From: Flavobacteriaceae bacterium
Lineage (GTDB): Bacteria > Bacteroidota > Bacteroidia > Flavobacteriales > Flavobacteriaceae
Direction of reading: 5' to 3'
Length of the DNA stretch: 64,000 bases
Assembly (NCBI GenBank): GCA_030835825.1
Contig: JAURRA010000022.1
Coordinates: forward strand, 1-64,000
The notes beneath the pieces were generated by a model, which worked only from the letters and a program-made list of their open reading frames with translations, ran no database searches and had not been told where the DNA came from. This document shows positions 28,063 through 37,549 of the stretch, in pieces (within the stretch, counting starts at the first letter, position 1; each line of letters opens with the position of its first letter). Made by a program: the position numbers and the translations under genes.

Positions 28063-28713
28063 CTAAATCATTTCTGGAATTTCGCCCTCGATGACTAGCC
28101 TGCCATCAGTTGCTGCTTTTATCTGTTCGATACTAACATTTGGTGCGCGCTCAAGTAGTTTGAATCCATCTTTAGTAACGTCAAGCACAGCTAAATTGGT
28201 CACAATTTTCTTGACACAACGCACTCCGGTCAGTGGCAAAGAGCAGTGTTTTAGTAATTTAGACGCTCCAGCCTTATTGGTGTGCATCATAGCTACGATG
28301 ATATTATCTGCACTCGCCACCAAATCCATGGCGCCACCCATACCCTTGACCATGCGGCCAGGTATTTTCCAGTTAGCAATGTCGCCATCTTCGGACACTT
28401 CCATAGCTCCTAGAATGGTCAAATCGACATGTTGACCTCTAATCATAGAGAAACTGGTTGCGGAATCGAAATAGCTAGCTCCTGGAAGGGCAGTAATGGT
28501 CTGCTTGCCAGCATTGATCAGATCGGCGTCTTCTTCACCTTCAAAGGGGAAGGGTCCCATGCCAAGAATACCATTTTCACTTTGAAACTCTACCTCAATG
28601 TCTGTTCTGACAAAATTGGCTACTAATGTTGGTATGCCGATACCTAGGTTGACGTAGTAGCCATTTTTAACTTCTTTGGCAATTCGTTTTGCTATTCCAA
28701 ATTTATCTAACAT
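28063..28713 (-). CDS. scoB: 3-oxoacid CoA-transferase subunit B
   Basis: Beta subunit of succinyl-CoA:3-ketoacid CoA-transferase, which activates acetoacetate. 216 residues; the catalytic glutamate is in FQSENGILGMGPFP near residue 46. Family segments YYVNLGIGIPTLV, GGAMDLVASADNI and LPLTGVRCV follow. It is preceded by the alpha subunit 9 bases upstream. Together they link ketone body or amino-acid catabolism to the TCA cycle. Confidence 0.93.
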   Translation of the reverse strand: MLDKFGIAKRIAKEVKNGYYVNLGIGIPTLVANFVRTDIEVEFQSENGILGMGPFPFEGEEDADLINAGKQTITALPGASYFDSATSFSMIRGQHVDLTILGAMEVSEDGDIANWKIPGRMVKGMGGAMDLVASADNIIVAMMHTNKAGASKLLKHCSLPLTGVRCVKKIVTNLAVLDVTKDGFKLLERAPNVSIEQIKAATDGRLVIEGEIPEMI

Positions 28714-28722
28714 AACACTAGC

Positions 28723-29424
28723 TTAGGGTTGAGGTCTGGTTGTGCGTTGTTCAATACGTTTTTCATAATTACTACCTTGAACGATCCGTTGAACAAATAT
28801 CCCAGGGATATGAATTTGGTTGGGGTCTAGTTCACCAGCAGGTACTAGTTCTTCTACTTCTGCAATGGTAATATTAGCAGCGCCACACATATTAGGATTG
28901 AAATTTCTGGCCGTTCCTTTAAAAATGAGGTTTCCTGAGGTATCGCCTTTCCAGGCCTTGACGATAGAAAAATCGGCTTTAACAGCCTGCTCCAAAACAT
29001 ACATCTTGCCGTCAAACGCTCTGGTTTCTTTACCTTCGGCCACTTCGGTTCCAAAGCCTGCGGGGGTATAAAAAGCAGGAAATCCAGCCTGAGCTGCCCG
29101 ACACCGCTCGGCAAGGGTGCCTTGAGGAATAAGTTCAACCTCCAATTCGCCGCTCAACATTTGTCTTTCAAATTCGTCGTTTTCTCCGACATAAGAGGCC
29201 ACCATTTTTTTGATTTGCCGATTTTGGAGTAACAACCCCAGTCCAAAATCATCGACACCGGCATTGTTTGAAATACAAGTCAAATCCTTAACCCCCAATC
29301 TTACTAATTCAGAGATGGCATTTTCAGGAATGCCACATAAACCAAATCCCCCTAATAAAAGAGTCATGCCATCAGAGACACCCTCTAGCGCTTCTTGAAT
29401 TGAATTTACAGTTTTAGTAATCAT
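28723..29424 (-). CDS. scoA: 3-oxoacid CoA-transferase subunit A
   Basis: Alpha subunit of the CoA-transferase. 233 residues with the family signature [16 protein letters not shown] (CoA-binding glycine-rich loop) near residue 21, and [14 protein letters not shown] and [18 protein letters not shown] further on. It follows pbp1A by 11 bases in the same direction, so it is probably part of the ricT-gldH-pbp1A transcript even though the functions differ. Confidence 0.93.
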   Translation of the reverse strand: MITKTVNSIQEALEGVSDGMTLLLGGFGLCGIPENAISELVRLGVKDLTCISNNAGVDDFGLGLLLQNRQIKKMVASYVGENDEFERQMLSGELEVELIPQGTLAERCRAAQAGFPAFYTPAGFGTEVAEGKETRAFDGKMYVLEQAVKADFSIVKAWKGDTSGNLIFKGTARNFNPNMCGAANITIAEVEELVPAGELDPNQIHIPGIFVQRIVQGSNYEKRIEQRTTRPQP

Positions 29425-29435
29425 AATTTGACACT

Positions 29436-31751
29436 TTAAAAATCGAAGTCGGGCAATGGAGTAACGGTCTGATGGGTATCGGAGTCGCTAGTGCAATCTA
29501 CCCGAATTCTCAAATTATTCGGCGCTTCAAACTCATCTGTCGAAATGGACAAACTGGCATCATTATAGCATTTTTTCATATATAACCCCCAAATAGGTAA
29601 GGCCATAGATGCGCCTTGACCGTAGGTAATGGTTCTAAAATGGGCCGCACGATCTTCTCCCCCTACCCAAACTCCTGTGACCAAATTTGGCACCATACCC
29701 ATAAACCAACCATCGGACTGATTCTGAGTCGTTCCGGTTTTACCTGCTATTGGGTTTGTAAATTGGTAGGGATATCCAGTAACAATTTCCTGATATTCTT
29801 TGCGATACTTGTCGGCACCAGTAGTTCTGAGTCTAATTCCTGAACCTGAATCAGTAACTCCTTCCATCAATTTTACAGTAACATAGGCTGTTTCTTCGCT
29901 CAAAACATCTTGGGTCTCTGGCATATTTTGAAAGAGAATTGTACCGTTTTTATCTTCAATTCTAAGTACCATCACTGGCCTAGTGTATATTCCCTTGTTA
30001 GCGAATGTGCTGTAGGCGCCTACCATTTCGAAAAGACTAATATCTGGTGTCCCCAAACAAATGGACGGAACAACGGGTAAATCGGAGGTGATTCCTAATT
30101 TTCTGGCAAGATCAACGACCTGCTGGGGTCCAACGCGGTCTATAAGTTTTGCGCTGATGGTGTTTATCGAATTGGCTAAGGCCGCTTTATAGGTATAGGT
30201 AGCACCATAGGTGCCTCCCGAATTCTTAGGGGTCCAAGGTAATGGATTGCCATATTTATTTGCTTCAATGGTAATTTGGGTGTCAGGAACTGAATCGCAA
30301 GGAGACAGCTGTAATTGGTCTATAGCTGAGGCGTACAAAAATGGTTTAAATGTAGAGCCTACTTGGCGACGACCCTGATTGACCATATCATACTTGAAAT
30401 GCTTGTAATTAATACCGCCTACCCAAGCCTTAACGTGACCCGTCTGAGGCTCCATGGACATGATTGAGGATCTTAAAAAAGTTTTGTAATAGCGCATGGA
30501 ATCCATGGGGGTCATGATGGTATCGATTTCGCCTTGCCATGAAAACACTCTCATCGGAATAGGAATCTTGAATGCCTTTACGATTTCCGCCTCGGTAATC
30601 CCATTTTTTTTCATGACCCTCCAGCGCTCCGATCTCTTCATGCTCGTGTTCATCAGCTGTTCTACTTCACCTTTGCTGAGCTCTAGGAAGGGAGCTGTTG
30701 GATTTCTTTTTGGGGTATTTTGTACATAAAACTCTTTTTGAAGCCGCGGCATATGTTCGCTCACAGCCTCTTCAGCATATTTCTGCATGCGAGAATCAAT
30801 AGTGGTATATACTCTTAGGCCATCTCTATAAATATCATAGGCTGTGCCATCTGGCTTTTTGTTCTCCTCTCGGGAAGACCAATCTTTGAGATAGGCTCTC
30901 AGGTATTCTCGAAAGTATGCTGCAGGACCTTGCTGATGTGATTCTGGCGAATAGGTCAGAGAAATAGGTAGTGATTGCAGAGAATCTTTCCATTTTTCCT
31001 CTATAAAATTATATTTCGCAAGTTGAGACAATACAACATCACGACGATTCTTTGTGCCAACTGGATTTTGTAAAGGATTGTAGAGCGAGGAGTTTTTAAA
31101 CATTCCCACAAGCATTGCCGATTCCTCAATTTTTAACTCCTGGGGTTCCTTGCCAAAATATATTCTAGATGCTGAGCGAATACCGTCGGCGTTGTTCCCA
31201 AAATCATATATATTGAAATACATGGCTATGATTTCTTCTTTAGTATATTGGCGCTCCAAACGAGTGGCAATCACCCATTCTTTGACTTTTTGATGCAGAC
31301 GTTCAAATTTATTATTGGCAACTATTCCCGTAAAAAATTGCTTTGCCAACTGTTGAGAAATGGTACTGGCTCCTCCTCGGCTTCCCAAAAACAACGCGGC
31401 CCTAATAGTGCCTCTAACATCGATACCCGAATGGCTTTTAAATCGGACATCTTCAGTAGCAATTAAGGCATCAACCAAGTGCTGTGGCAATTCATCATAG
31501 GGCAATAGGGTTCGATTGTCTTCAAAATAAAATTTACCAATTGTTTGACTATCGGAAGAAATGATTTCCGTTGCCAAATTGGTTTGAGGGTTTTCTAATC
31601 GGGTGTGGTCTGGCATTTCGCCTAAGAGACCCAAAGAAGCCGATAAAAACAACAGTAGGATCGCACTGATTCCTAGAATAAAAAGTACCCAAAGCCTTTT
31701 TATCAATTTGTATTTTCTGGGTTTTACTTTGGTTTGTTTCTTGGCTGTCAT
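29436..31751 (-). CDS. Class A penicillin-binding protein 1A
   Basis: Bifunctional peptidoglycan glycosyltransferase and transpeptidase of 771 residues. A basic N-terminus and one membrane helix (about 20-41) precede the GT51 domain with [14 protein letters not shown] and [14 protein letters not shown]. The transpeptidase has the active-site STFK in [15 protein letters not shown] in [13 protein letters not shown] and [15 protein letters not shown]. Full length. It overlaps gldH by 4 bases (ATGA). Confidence 0.95.
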   Translation of the reverse strand: MTAKKQTKVKPRKYKLIKRLWVLFILGISAILLLFLSASLGLLGEMPDHTRLENPQTNLATEIISSDSQTIGKFYFEDNRTLLPYDELPQHLVDALIATEDVRFKSHSGIDVRGTIRAALFLGSRGGASTISQQLAKQFFTGIVANNKFERLHQKVKEWVIATRLERQYTKEEIIAMYFNIYDFGNNADGIRSASRIYFGKEPQELKIEESAMLVGMFKNSSLYNPLQNPVGTKNRRDVVLSQLAKYNFIEEKWKDSLQSLPISLTYSPESHQQGPAAYFREYLRAYLKDWSSREENKKPDGTAYDIYRDGLRVYTTIDSRMQKYAEEAVSEHMPRLQKEFYVQNTPKRNPTAPFLELSKGEVEQLMNTSMKRSERWRVMKKNGITEAEIVKAFKIPIPMRVFSWQGEIDTIMTPMDSMRYYKTFLRSSIMSMEPQTGHVKAWVGGINYKHFKYDMVNQGRRQVGSTFKPFLYASAIDQLQLSPCDSVPDTQITIEANKYGNPLPWTPKNSGGTYGATYTYKAALANSINTISAKLIDRVGPQQVVDLARKLGITSDLPVVPSICLGTPDISLFEMVGAYSTFANKGIYTRPVMVLRIEDKNGTILFQNMPETQDVLSEETAYVTVKLMEGVTDSGSGIRLRTTGADKYRKEYQEIVTGYPYQFTNPIAGKTGTTQNQSDGWFMGMVPNLVTGVWVGGEDRAAHFRTITYGQGASMALPIWGLYMKKCYNDASLSISTDEFEAPNNLRIRVDCTSDSDTHQTVTPLPDFDF

Positions 31752-32242
31752 TCTGTTGAGGGTTTTACGATTTGCAGACCCACGTCTGTAATACCTTGGA
31801 GTTTAGCTACTGCGTCAATTTCCTTGGCTCGTCTCATGGCATGTTCAACATCAAAACTATAAACGCCAATTTCGTTAAAATCATATGACTCCTTGTACCA
31901 AAGTTTATGCGTTTTTACTGCAGTGAGTCCACCTCCCATTTGACGCCCATCAGGAAAGCTCATCTCATACTCTAGAGTATCAACTTGAACAACACCACTT
32001 GGCGTTGTCAACTTCGCTATTACAAATAGGTTACTAAATTCATAGGTTGGAGTTGTTCTGATTACAATAAAAACATCACTCGACAGTGGCTTGACGTTCT
32101 TGTATTTAAAATTAATAGCTGTTTGGTTTGCCCAACCGCTGGGGGTTTCATAAAAGAAAGTATACAGATCTGGAGACTGGCACGTCCAAACTGTTGCGCC
32201 GATCACAAGTGCGGCAAATCCTATTTTCAATTTACTTACCAT
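31748..32242 (-). CDS. gldH: Gliding motility lipoprotein GldH
   Basis: Lipoprotein required for gliding motility and T9SS function in Flavobacterium. The 164 residues begin with a lipoprotein signal (lipobox VWTC, Cys near residue 21) followed by SPDLYTFFYETPSGWA, a characteristic GldH start. The rest is predicted beta-rich. The gene order ricT-gldH-pbp1A is common in Bacteroidota and supports the call. It starts 11 bases inside ricT. Whether this strain glides cannot be told, since GldH also serves secretion. Confidence 0.88.
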   Translation of the reverse strand: MVSKLKIGFAALVIGATVWTCQSPDLYTFFYETPSGWANQTAINFKYKNVKPLSSDVFIVIRTTPTYEFSNLFVIAKLTTPSGVVQVDTLEYEMSFPDGRQMGGGLTAVKTHKLWYKESYDFNEIGVYSFDVEHAMRRAKEIDAVAKLQGITDVGLQIVKPSTE

Positions 32243-33383
32243 TTGAGTTCCTCGGTCTTCTTCGTGACTTGCCTCTATGAGAGCGACGTTTTACATCAAA
32301 TCGTGTTAAGCTATCCTGTCCAACAACGTTTTCAAATGCCACTTGAGTATCCGTTTCTTGAACCAAGGCATAGGCTTCCAAGCTTTCAGCCTTCAAGCCG
32401 TTTTTATTGAGCTCAACGATGGTTGATACCTCTCCTACTTCAATGGGAAACCAAGTAATCCATTCGCCCTTGTAGGCGTACCACATAATGCCTTTAAAGA
32501 TATCTGATTTTTGACAAACAGCTTCTCCTTTCTCAGTTAGCAGCTTAATGTCGGTACTGGGAAATGCCTTCAAAGCTTCTATATATGAATCCAGTTCAAA
32601 ATTCAAGCAACATTTAAGTTTGCCGCATTGACCTGCCAATTTTTGAGGATTTAAAGACAGTTGCTGGTATCGGGCTGCCGAAGTAGTAACTGTTCGAAAG
32701 TCTGTTAGCCATGTAGAGCAGCACAATTCTCTGCCGCAGGAGCCTATGCCGCCAAGACGAGCGGCCTCCTGTCTTAATCCAACTTGGCGCATTTCTATTC
32801 TGGTACCGAACTCACGAGCAAATATTTTAATCATATCCCTAAAATCAACCCTCTGATTGGCGGTATAAAAAAAAGTGACCTTACTGCCATCTCCCTGATA
32901 TTCCAAGTCGGAAATTTTCATTTTGAGACTCAAATCAATGGCTATTTGACGCGCTAGTACTTGCATAGCCTCCTCTTTTTCTCTCAATTCAATCCACTTG
33001 TCAATATCTCTTTGCGAAGCAATTCTGTATATTTTTTGGATTTTTGATTCATCCTCAAAGTCAACTTTTTTACGTTGCATTTGAACCTTTACCAACTGGC
33101 CTGTCAGCGTCACTGTTCCTATATCATGGCCAAATTCTGCCTGAGTTACCACCACATCTCCCATTTTTAGTGGAAGGTTATCAGTGTTTTTAAAAAACTC
33201 TTTGCGGCTATTCTTAAACCTTACTTCAACCCCGTCGAAAGGGACTTCCCCTTCTGCGAGTTCCATATTAGCCAACCAATCAAACACTGTCAATTTGTTG
33301 CAGCCATCCGTGCCACAGGTGCCATTGTTTTTGCATCCCTTTGGCTGACCATTAGATCCACTACTACAACTGTTACATGCCAT
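32232..33383 (-). CDS. ricT: PSP1 domain protein, RicT-like
   Basis: Cytosolic protein of the PSP1/YaaT family, in Bacillus part of the Fe-S-containing Ric complex that affects RNase Y. The N-terminus has a lineage-typical Cys-rich stretch with CNSCSS and CGTDGC. The core has GSCGRELCCSTWL and GQCGKLKCCLNFELDSY, the conserved cysteine pairs of the family. Length 383, with a basic tail (RRSHRGKSRRRPRN). First gene of ricT-gldH-pbp1A. The Bacteroidota function is not established. Confidence 0.85.
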   Translation of the reverse strand: MACNSCSSGSNGQPKGCKNNGTCGTDGCNKLTVFDWLANMELAEGEVPFDGVEVRFKNSRKEFFKNTDNLPLKMGDVVVTQAEFGHDIGTVTLTGQLVKVQMQRKKVDFEDESKIQKIYRIASQRDIDKWIELREKEEAMQVLARQIAIDLSLKMKISDLEYQGDGSKVTFFYTANQRVDFRDMIKIFAREFGTRIEMRQVGLRQEAARLGGIGSCGRELCCSTWLTDFRTVTTSAARYQQLSLNPQKLAGQCGKLKCCLNFELDSYIEALKAFPSTDIKLLTEKGEAVCQKSDIFKGIMWYAYKGEWITWFPIEVGEVSTIVELNKNGLKAESLEAYALVQETDTQVAFENVVGQDSLTRFDVKRRSHRGKSRRRPRNSNGK

Positions 33384-33474
33384 TTGATTGTTTCGGGTGT
33401 TGGTAAAAATCGTATTAATCTACTGCTTTAGCAATTGTATAAAGGTAGCACTATCCATCGATTTAAAAAAAACA

Positions 33475-34548
33475 CTAATATGATGGGTTTTTAAAGACCT
33501 TTCGGATGTCCCTCAAATTTTTTTTGAAGGGCAAATGATCTGCCCGCCCTTTCTTAAAAATATCATTACTATTGCCTTGGCCTTTCCTCAATTCTTTTTG
33601 CTGTTCTTCTGGCAAGTGGTGTATGTCCATGCAGGTTTCAGAGCAACAGTTGTCCATTTCATCTTGACACTTTTCACATTGGATAAATAGCAAATGACAA
33701 GCCTCGTTGGCGCAATTGGTATGCGTGTCACACGGCGACCCACACTGGTGACATTGCGCAATGATTTCATCACTTATTCGCTCCCCTCTTCGCTGGTCGA
33801 AAACAAAATTCTTCCCTTTGAATTTATTCTCCAATCCGTTCTGCTGCACTTGACGTGCGTATTCAATAATGCCTCCTTCCAGCTGGTATACGTTTTCAAA
33901 TCCAACATGCTTGAAGTAGGCACTGGCCTTTTCGCAACGGATTCCGCCAGTACAATACATCACCAAATTTTTGTCTTTTTTAAATTCTGATAAATCTTGC
34001 TCAATCTTCGGCAAAGACTCTCGAAAAGTATCTACATCTGGGGTTATGGCATTGTCAAAATGGCCAATCTCGCTCTCGTAGTGATTGCGCATATCAACTA
34101 AAATAGTGTCTTCTCTAGCCACCAATTCATTGAATTTTTCTGCGTTCAAATGAACTCCACGGTTGGTCACATCAAAGGTTTGGTCATTCAATCCGTCAGA
34201 GACAATTTTAGGTCTGACTTTAATGGTCAATTTTAAAAATGAAAAATCGTCGTGTTCGATAGCGATATTCAATCTAACGCCTTTTAAAAAGTCAATAGAA
34301 TCTAGCCGTAATTTAAAATCGTCAAATCGTTCAGCGGGAACAGAGAGTTGGGCGTTTATCCCTTCATGAGCTACATAGATACGGCCCAATACATCTAGGG
34401 TATTCCATTGTATAAATAGTGCATCTCGAAACTGCTGAGGATCATTTATTTTAGCATATTGGTAGAAGGACAAAGTCATTCTTCTTTGTCCAGCTTCAGC
34501 AATGAGCCTCGCGCGTTCGTCTGCACTTAATGTGTTGTACAGTTGCAT
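33475..34548 (-). CDS. trhO: tRNA uridine(34) hydroxylase TrhO (rhodanese family)
   Basis: Oxygen-dependent enzyme that makes 5-hydroxyuridine at tRNA position 34 (formerly YceA). From the ATG at 34548 it has 357 residues: an N-terminal acylphosphatase-like domain, a rhodanese domain with the catalytic Cys in MYCTGGIRCEKA, and a C-terminal Cys-rich zinc-like region (CHQCGSPCDTHTNC...CEKC...CCSETC). A longer reading to 34596 would start before the predicted transcription start, so it is rejected. Divergent from recA. Confidence 0.93.
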   Translation of the reverse strand: MQLYNTLSADERARLIAEAGQRRMTLSFYQYAKINDPQQFRDALFIQWNTLDVLGRIYVAHEGINAQLSVPAERFDDFKLRLDSIDFLKGVRLNIAIEHDDFSFLKLTIKVRPKIVSDGLNDQTFDVTNRGVHLNAEKFNELVAREDTILVDMRNHYESEIGHFDNAITPDVDTFRESLPKIEQDLSEFKKDKNLVMYCTGGIRCEKASAYFKHVGFENVYQLEGGIIEYARQVQQNGLENKFKGKNFVFDQRRGERISDEIIAQCHQCGSPCDTHTNCANEACHLLFIQCEKCQDEMDNCCSETCMDIHHLPEEQQKELRKGQGNSNDIFKKGRADHLPFKKNLRDIRKVFKNPSY

Positions 34549-34582
34549 GCTATACTTGGTTAAGTTAAACAAATTTCTGACG

Positions 34583-34613
34583 CAAAGATAGTACATTGTG
34601 TAGGAGGGTCAAA
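34583..34613 (-). promoter_or_regulatory. trhO promoter (TTTG-N19-TATCTTTG)
   Basis: The minus strand has TTTG (34610-34613), a 19-bp spacer and TATCTTTG (34583-34590), an exact consensus. Start is predicted near 34579, about 31 bases before the trhO ATG. Confidence 0.65.
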
Positions 34614-34620
34614 AATCTGT

Positions 34621-34653
34621 TGGTCAATGTCTAAAAGAATTGGATATTGACCA
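34621..34653. promoter_or_regulatory. Inverted repeat in the trhO-recA divergent region
   Basis: TGGTCAAT (34621-34628) and ATTGACCA (34646-34653) are perfect reverse complements separated by 17 bases. They overlap the likely -33 area of recA and lie just upstream of the trhO promoter, a possible shared operator. No SOS-box match to a known LexA consensus was recognised. Confidence 0.35.
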
Positions 34654-34671
34654 GAGAAATTAGTAAATTAG
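34640..34671 (+). promoter_or_regulatory. Possible recA promoter (TTG-N21-TAAATTAG)
   Basis: TTG at 34640-34642 and TAAATTAG at 34664-34671 resemble the consensus with two mismatches in the -7 element. The recA ATG is 28 bases downstream. Confidence 0.3.
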
Positions 34672-34699
34672 CACACCGCAATTAAAAAAGAAAAATACC

Positions 34700-35698
34700 A
34701 TGAGTTCAGACAAAGCTGCAAAAATAAAAGCCCTACAGTTAACGCTAGACAAACTAGATAAATCCTATGGCAAGGGAACGGTCATGCGCATGAGCGACAA
34801 GGCCGTAGTTGATGTAGAATCAATTTCATCTGGGTCTTTAGGATTGGATATTGCCATGGGTGTTGGCGGTTACCCAAAGGGTCGGGTAATAGAGATATAC
34901 GGTCCTGAATCATCTGGAAAAACCACCTTGACATTGCATGCCATCGCTGAGGCTCAGAAAGCTGGTGGAATTGCAGCCTTTATAGATGCCGAACAAGCTT
35001 TTGACTGATTTTATGCAGAAAAACTTGGTGTAGATATTGATAATTTAATCATCTCCCAACCCGATCACGGTGAACAAGCTTTAGAAATCGCCGATAATTT
35101 GGTACGCTCTGGAGCAGTTGATATTATTGTTATTGACTCCGTGGCGGCACTGACACCAAAAAGTGAGATTGAAGGAGAAATGGGAGATTCAAAAATGGGT
35201 CTTCATGCCCGCCTCATGTCTCAGGCTTTGAGAAAATTAACAGGATCTATTAGCAAAACCAATTGCACCATGATTTTCATCAACCAACTCCGAGAAAAAA
35301 TTGGGGTAATGTTTGGTAATCCTGAAACAACTACAGGGGGTAATGCCCTGAAATTTTACGCCTCTGTGCGATTAGATATCCGTCGATCGACTCAAATTAA
35401 AGATACCGATGGTAACGTCCTTGGCAACAAGACAAGAGTGAAAGTTGTGAAAAACAAAGTGGCCCCTCCTTTTAAAACTACTGAATTCGACATTATGTTT
35501 GGCAAAGGAATTTCAAAAGTTGGTGAAATTATTGATGTGGCGGTTGAGCAAGAACTGATCAAAAAAAGTGGATCATGGTTCAGTTATGGCGAAACCAAAT
35601 TAGGTCAAGGAAGAGACGCTGTAAAAACACTTCTTGAGGACAATGTAGAATTGATGGAAGAACTGGAAACCAAGATTAAAGAAAACTTAAAAGGTTAA
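34700..35698 (+). pseudogene. recA: Recombinase RecA, interrupted by one in-frame UGA
   Basis: The frame encodes a complete RecA of 332 codons except for a TGA at 35006-35008 (codon 103). Before it come [19 protein letters not shown] and the Walker [10 protein letters not shown]. After it the frame continues without a shift: [13 protein letters not shown], the Walker B region [22 protein letters not shown] and [17 protein letters not shown]. The sequence around the stop reads DAEQAFD-stop-FYAEKLG; flavobacterial RecA normally has DAEHAFDRFYAEKLG, so a CGA arginine codon appears changed to TGA. Codon 99, four before the stop, has Gln where His is nearly invariant. Read as written, the product would be a 102-residue fragment. 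A recent nonsense mutation and a base error are both possible. Confidence 0.9.
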
Positions 35699-36435
35699 AC
35701 CCCTCTTTTTAGCACTTCCCTGAGCATCAATTCTCTGGTAGTCTTTTTTAATTCAGCTAGGTCTTTATTATTCATGCCCTTTGTTTCAATTATTGGCATG
35801 ACGTGGGTGGATAATTTACCTGGGCCTCCGCTAAAAAAAGTGAAGGAGAACAATTTTTTTGGACCGACAAATATTAGAGGTACAATAGGGATTTGATATT
35901 GGATGGCCAAACGGAAGGCGCCATTCTTAAAATCATCTAAATCTACTGACTCATCGGGAACACCGCCTTCTGGAAAAATACCAATGCTGAAACCCGCATC
36001 CAAGCGGGCCTGAGCTTGAGGATATACATTTATCCGACTTTCGGTTGTCGCTCGGTCTACCAATATGCATGATTTTCGATAGAAGTACCCAAATATTGGA
36101 ATCTTTTCCAATTCTTGTTTGCCAACAAAGACAATTGGATTGTGCTTGACAACATCCAACATGAGCATAGGGTCGAGCATGGAGGTGTGATTGCCAATAA
36201 ACATATAGTTCCTGCCTTTTTCCAACTGAGTCTCGGAGGTGACCGTCCACCTGTATCCCATGCCGATCAGCAAAACACGACCCCAAAGTCGGGCCAATTT
36301 ATAAAATGTTGGATACCATTTTAACCTTGATAAAAAGATCAACATCGCAGGGGCTACTACTATAATTATCAGCGCAGCAAGCACATAAAACCAACTGCGA
36401 TACAGTATCCAAAAAAGACATTTAAACAAGTGCAT
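35695..36435 (-). CDS. 1-acyl-sn-glycerol-3-phosphate acyltransferase family protein
   Basis: Membrane-associated acyltransferase with two N-terminal hydrophobic stretches. The HX4D motif is in [13 protein letters not shown] and the substrate motif in [10 protein letters not shown], a variant of FPEGTRS. I start at the ATG at 36435 (246 residues); an in-frame alternative at 36471 adds only a basic stretch. Its stop overlaps the recA end by 4 bases. It is the second PlsC-type gene of the window and may act on other acceptors. Confidence 0.85.
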   Translation of the reverse strand: MHLFKCLFWILYRSWFYVLAALIIIVVAPAMLIFLSRLKWYPTFYKLARLWGRVLLIGMGYRWTVTSETQLEKGRNYMFIGNHTSMLDPMLMLDVVKHNPIVFVGKQELEKIPIFGYFYRKSCILVDRATTESRINVYPQAQARLDAGFSIGIFPEGGVPDESVDLDDFKNGAFRLAIQYQIPIVPLIFVGPKKLFSFTFFSGGPGKLSTHVMPIIETKGMNNKDLAELKKTTRELMLREVLKRGV

Positions 36436-36547
36436 TGCAGTCCTACGGTTTTTATTTGGCAATGCGAACATAGGGAAAATAGATGGTAGATTTTGGTTTT
36501 GTACTAATTTTTGACGTCAACGCATGCCACTGGATGGTCAAAAGTCA

Positions 36548-36555
36548 TAAATTTG
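36548..36555 (+). promoter_or_regulatory. trpS -7 element (TAAATTTG)
   Basis: Exact TAnnTTTG 20 bases before the trpS ATG; predicted start near 36559. No good -33 TTG at normal spacing. Confidence 0.4.
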
Positions 36556-36574
36556 CAGCTCAAGGACTTTACCC

Positions 36575-37549
36575 ATGGCACGTATTTTAACAGGCATTCA
36601 AAGCACCGGCACACCTCATTTGGGCAATATTTTAGGCGCCATACTGCCTGCCGTAAAAATGAGTAATGATCCCAATAACGAGTCCTTTTTATTTATCGCG
36701 GACTTGCATTCCCTGACTCAAATAAAAGACGCTACGGCCCTAAAAGAGAATACCTACGCCACTGCTGCTGCGTGGCTAGCTATGGGACTTGATCATCACC
36801 AAACTGTTTTTTACAGACAAAGTGATGTGGCTCAGGTGAACGAATTGGCTTGGTATCTGAGTTGTTTTTATCCTTATCAACGACTGACATTAGCACACAG
36901 CTTCAAGGATAAGTCCGACCATTTAGAAGATGTTAACGCCGGTCTGTTTACATATCCTATGTTAATGGCTGCCGATATACTGCTTTACGACGCCAACATT
37001 GTTCCGGTCGGCAAAGATCAATTACAGCATATAGAAATGACTAGAGATGTGGCAGGACGTTTTCATGCTCAAATGGGTGACACATTCGTGCTTCCCGAGG
37101 CTCAAGTCCAACAAGCAACCATGTATATTCCTGGCGTTGACGGTCAAAAAATGAGTAAAAGCAAGAACAATACCATCAATATTTTCTTGCCTGAAAAAGC
37201 CTTGCGCAAGCAAATTATGAGTATCCATACAAACAGCACACCTTTAGAGGAACCCAAAGATCCTGACAACTGTAATTGCTTCGCCCTGTACCGACTGGTT
37301 GCTTCTGAAGCTGAGGTTGCCCAGATGAAACAGAACTATATAAACGGTGGTTATGGCTATGGTCACGCCAAACAAGCTTTATTCGAACAGTTGCTAGAGA
37401 CATTTAAAGAAGCCCGACAGAAATTCGATTACTTCATGGCGCATCAAGAAGATCTTGATACCATTCTGGAGATAGGCGCAAAACGGGCTAAACTCATAGC
37501 GGATGATGTCCTTCATAGGGTAAGGGAGAAACTGGGATATGGTGTTTAA
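36575..37549 (+). CDS. trpS: Tryptophanyl-tRNA synthetase
   Basis: Class I aminoacyl-tRNA synthetase charging tRNA-Trp. 324 residues. The HIGH-equivalent is in TGIQSTGTPHLGNILGAI, and the KMSKS loop is exact (GQKMSKSKNN near residue 193). GKDQLQHIEMTRDVA is the tryptophan-binding helix. Its stop overlaps the convergent dprA stop by 4 bases. Confidence 0.95.
   Translation: MARILTGIQSTGTPHLGNILGAILPAVKMSNDPNNESFLFIADLHSLTQIKDATALKENTYATAAAWLAMGLDHHQTVFYRQSDVAQVNELAWYLSCFYPYQRLTLAHSFKDKSDHLEDVNAGLFTYPMLMAADILLYDANIVPVGKDQLQHIEMTRDVAGRFHAQMGDTFVLPEAQVQQATMYIPGVDGQKMSKSKNNTINIFLPEKALRKQIMSIHTNSTPLEEPKDPDNCNCFALYRLVASEAEVAQMKQNYINGGYGYGHAKQALFEQLLETFKEARQKFDYFMAHQEDLDTILEIGAKRAKLIADDVLHRVREKLGYGV

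Noticed and set aside
34548-34596. 16-residue N-terminal extension of TrhO
   Set aside because: It would begin upstream of the predicted transcription start and is not found in the family.
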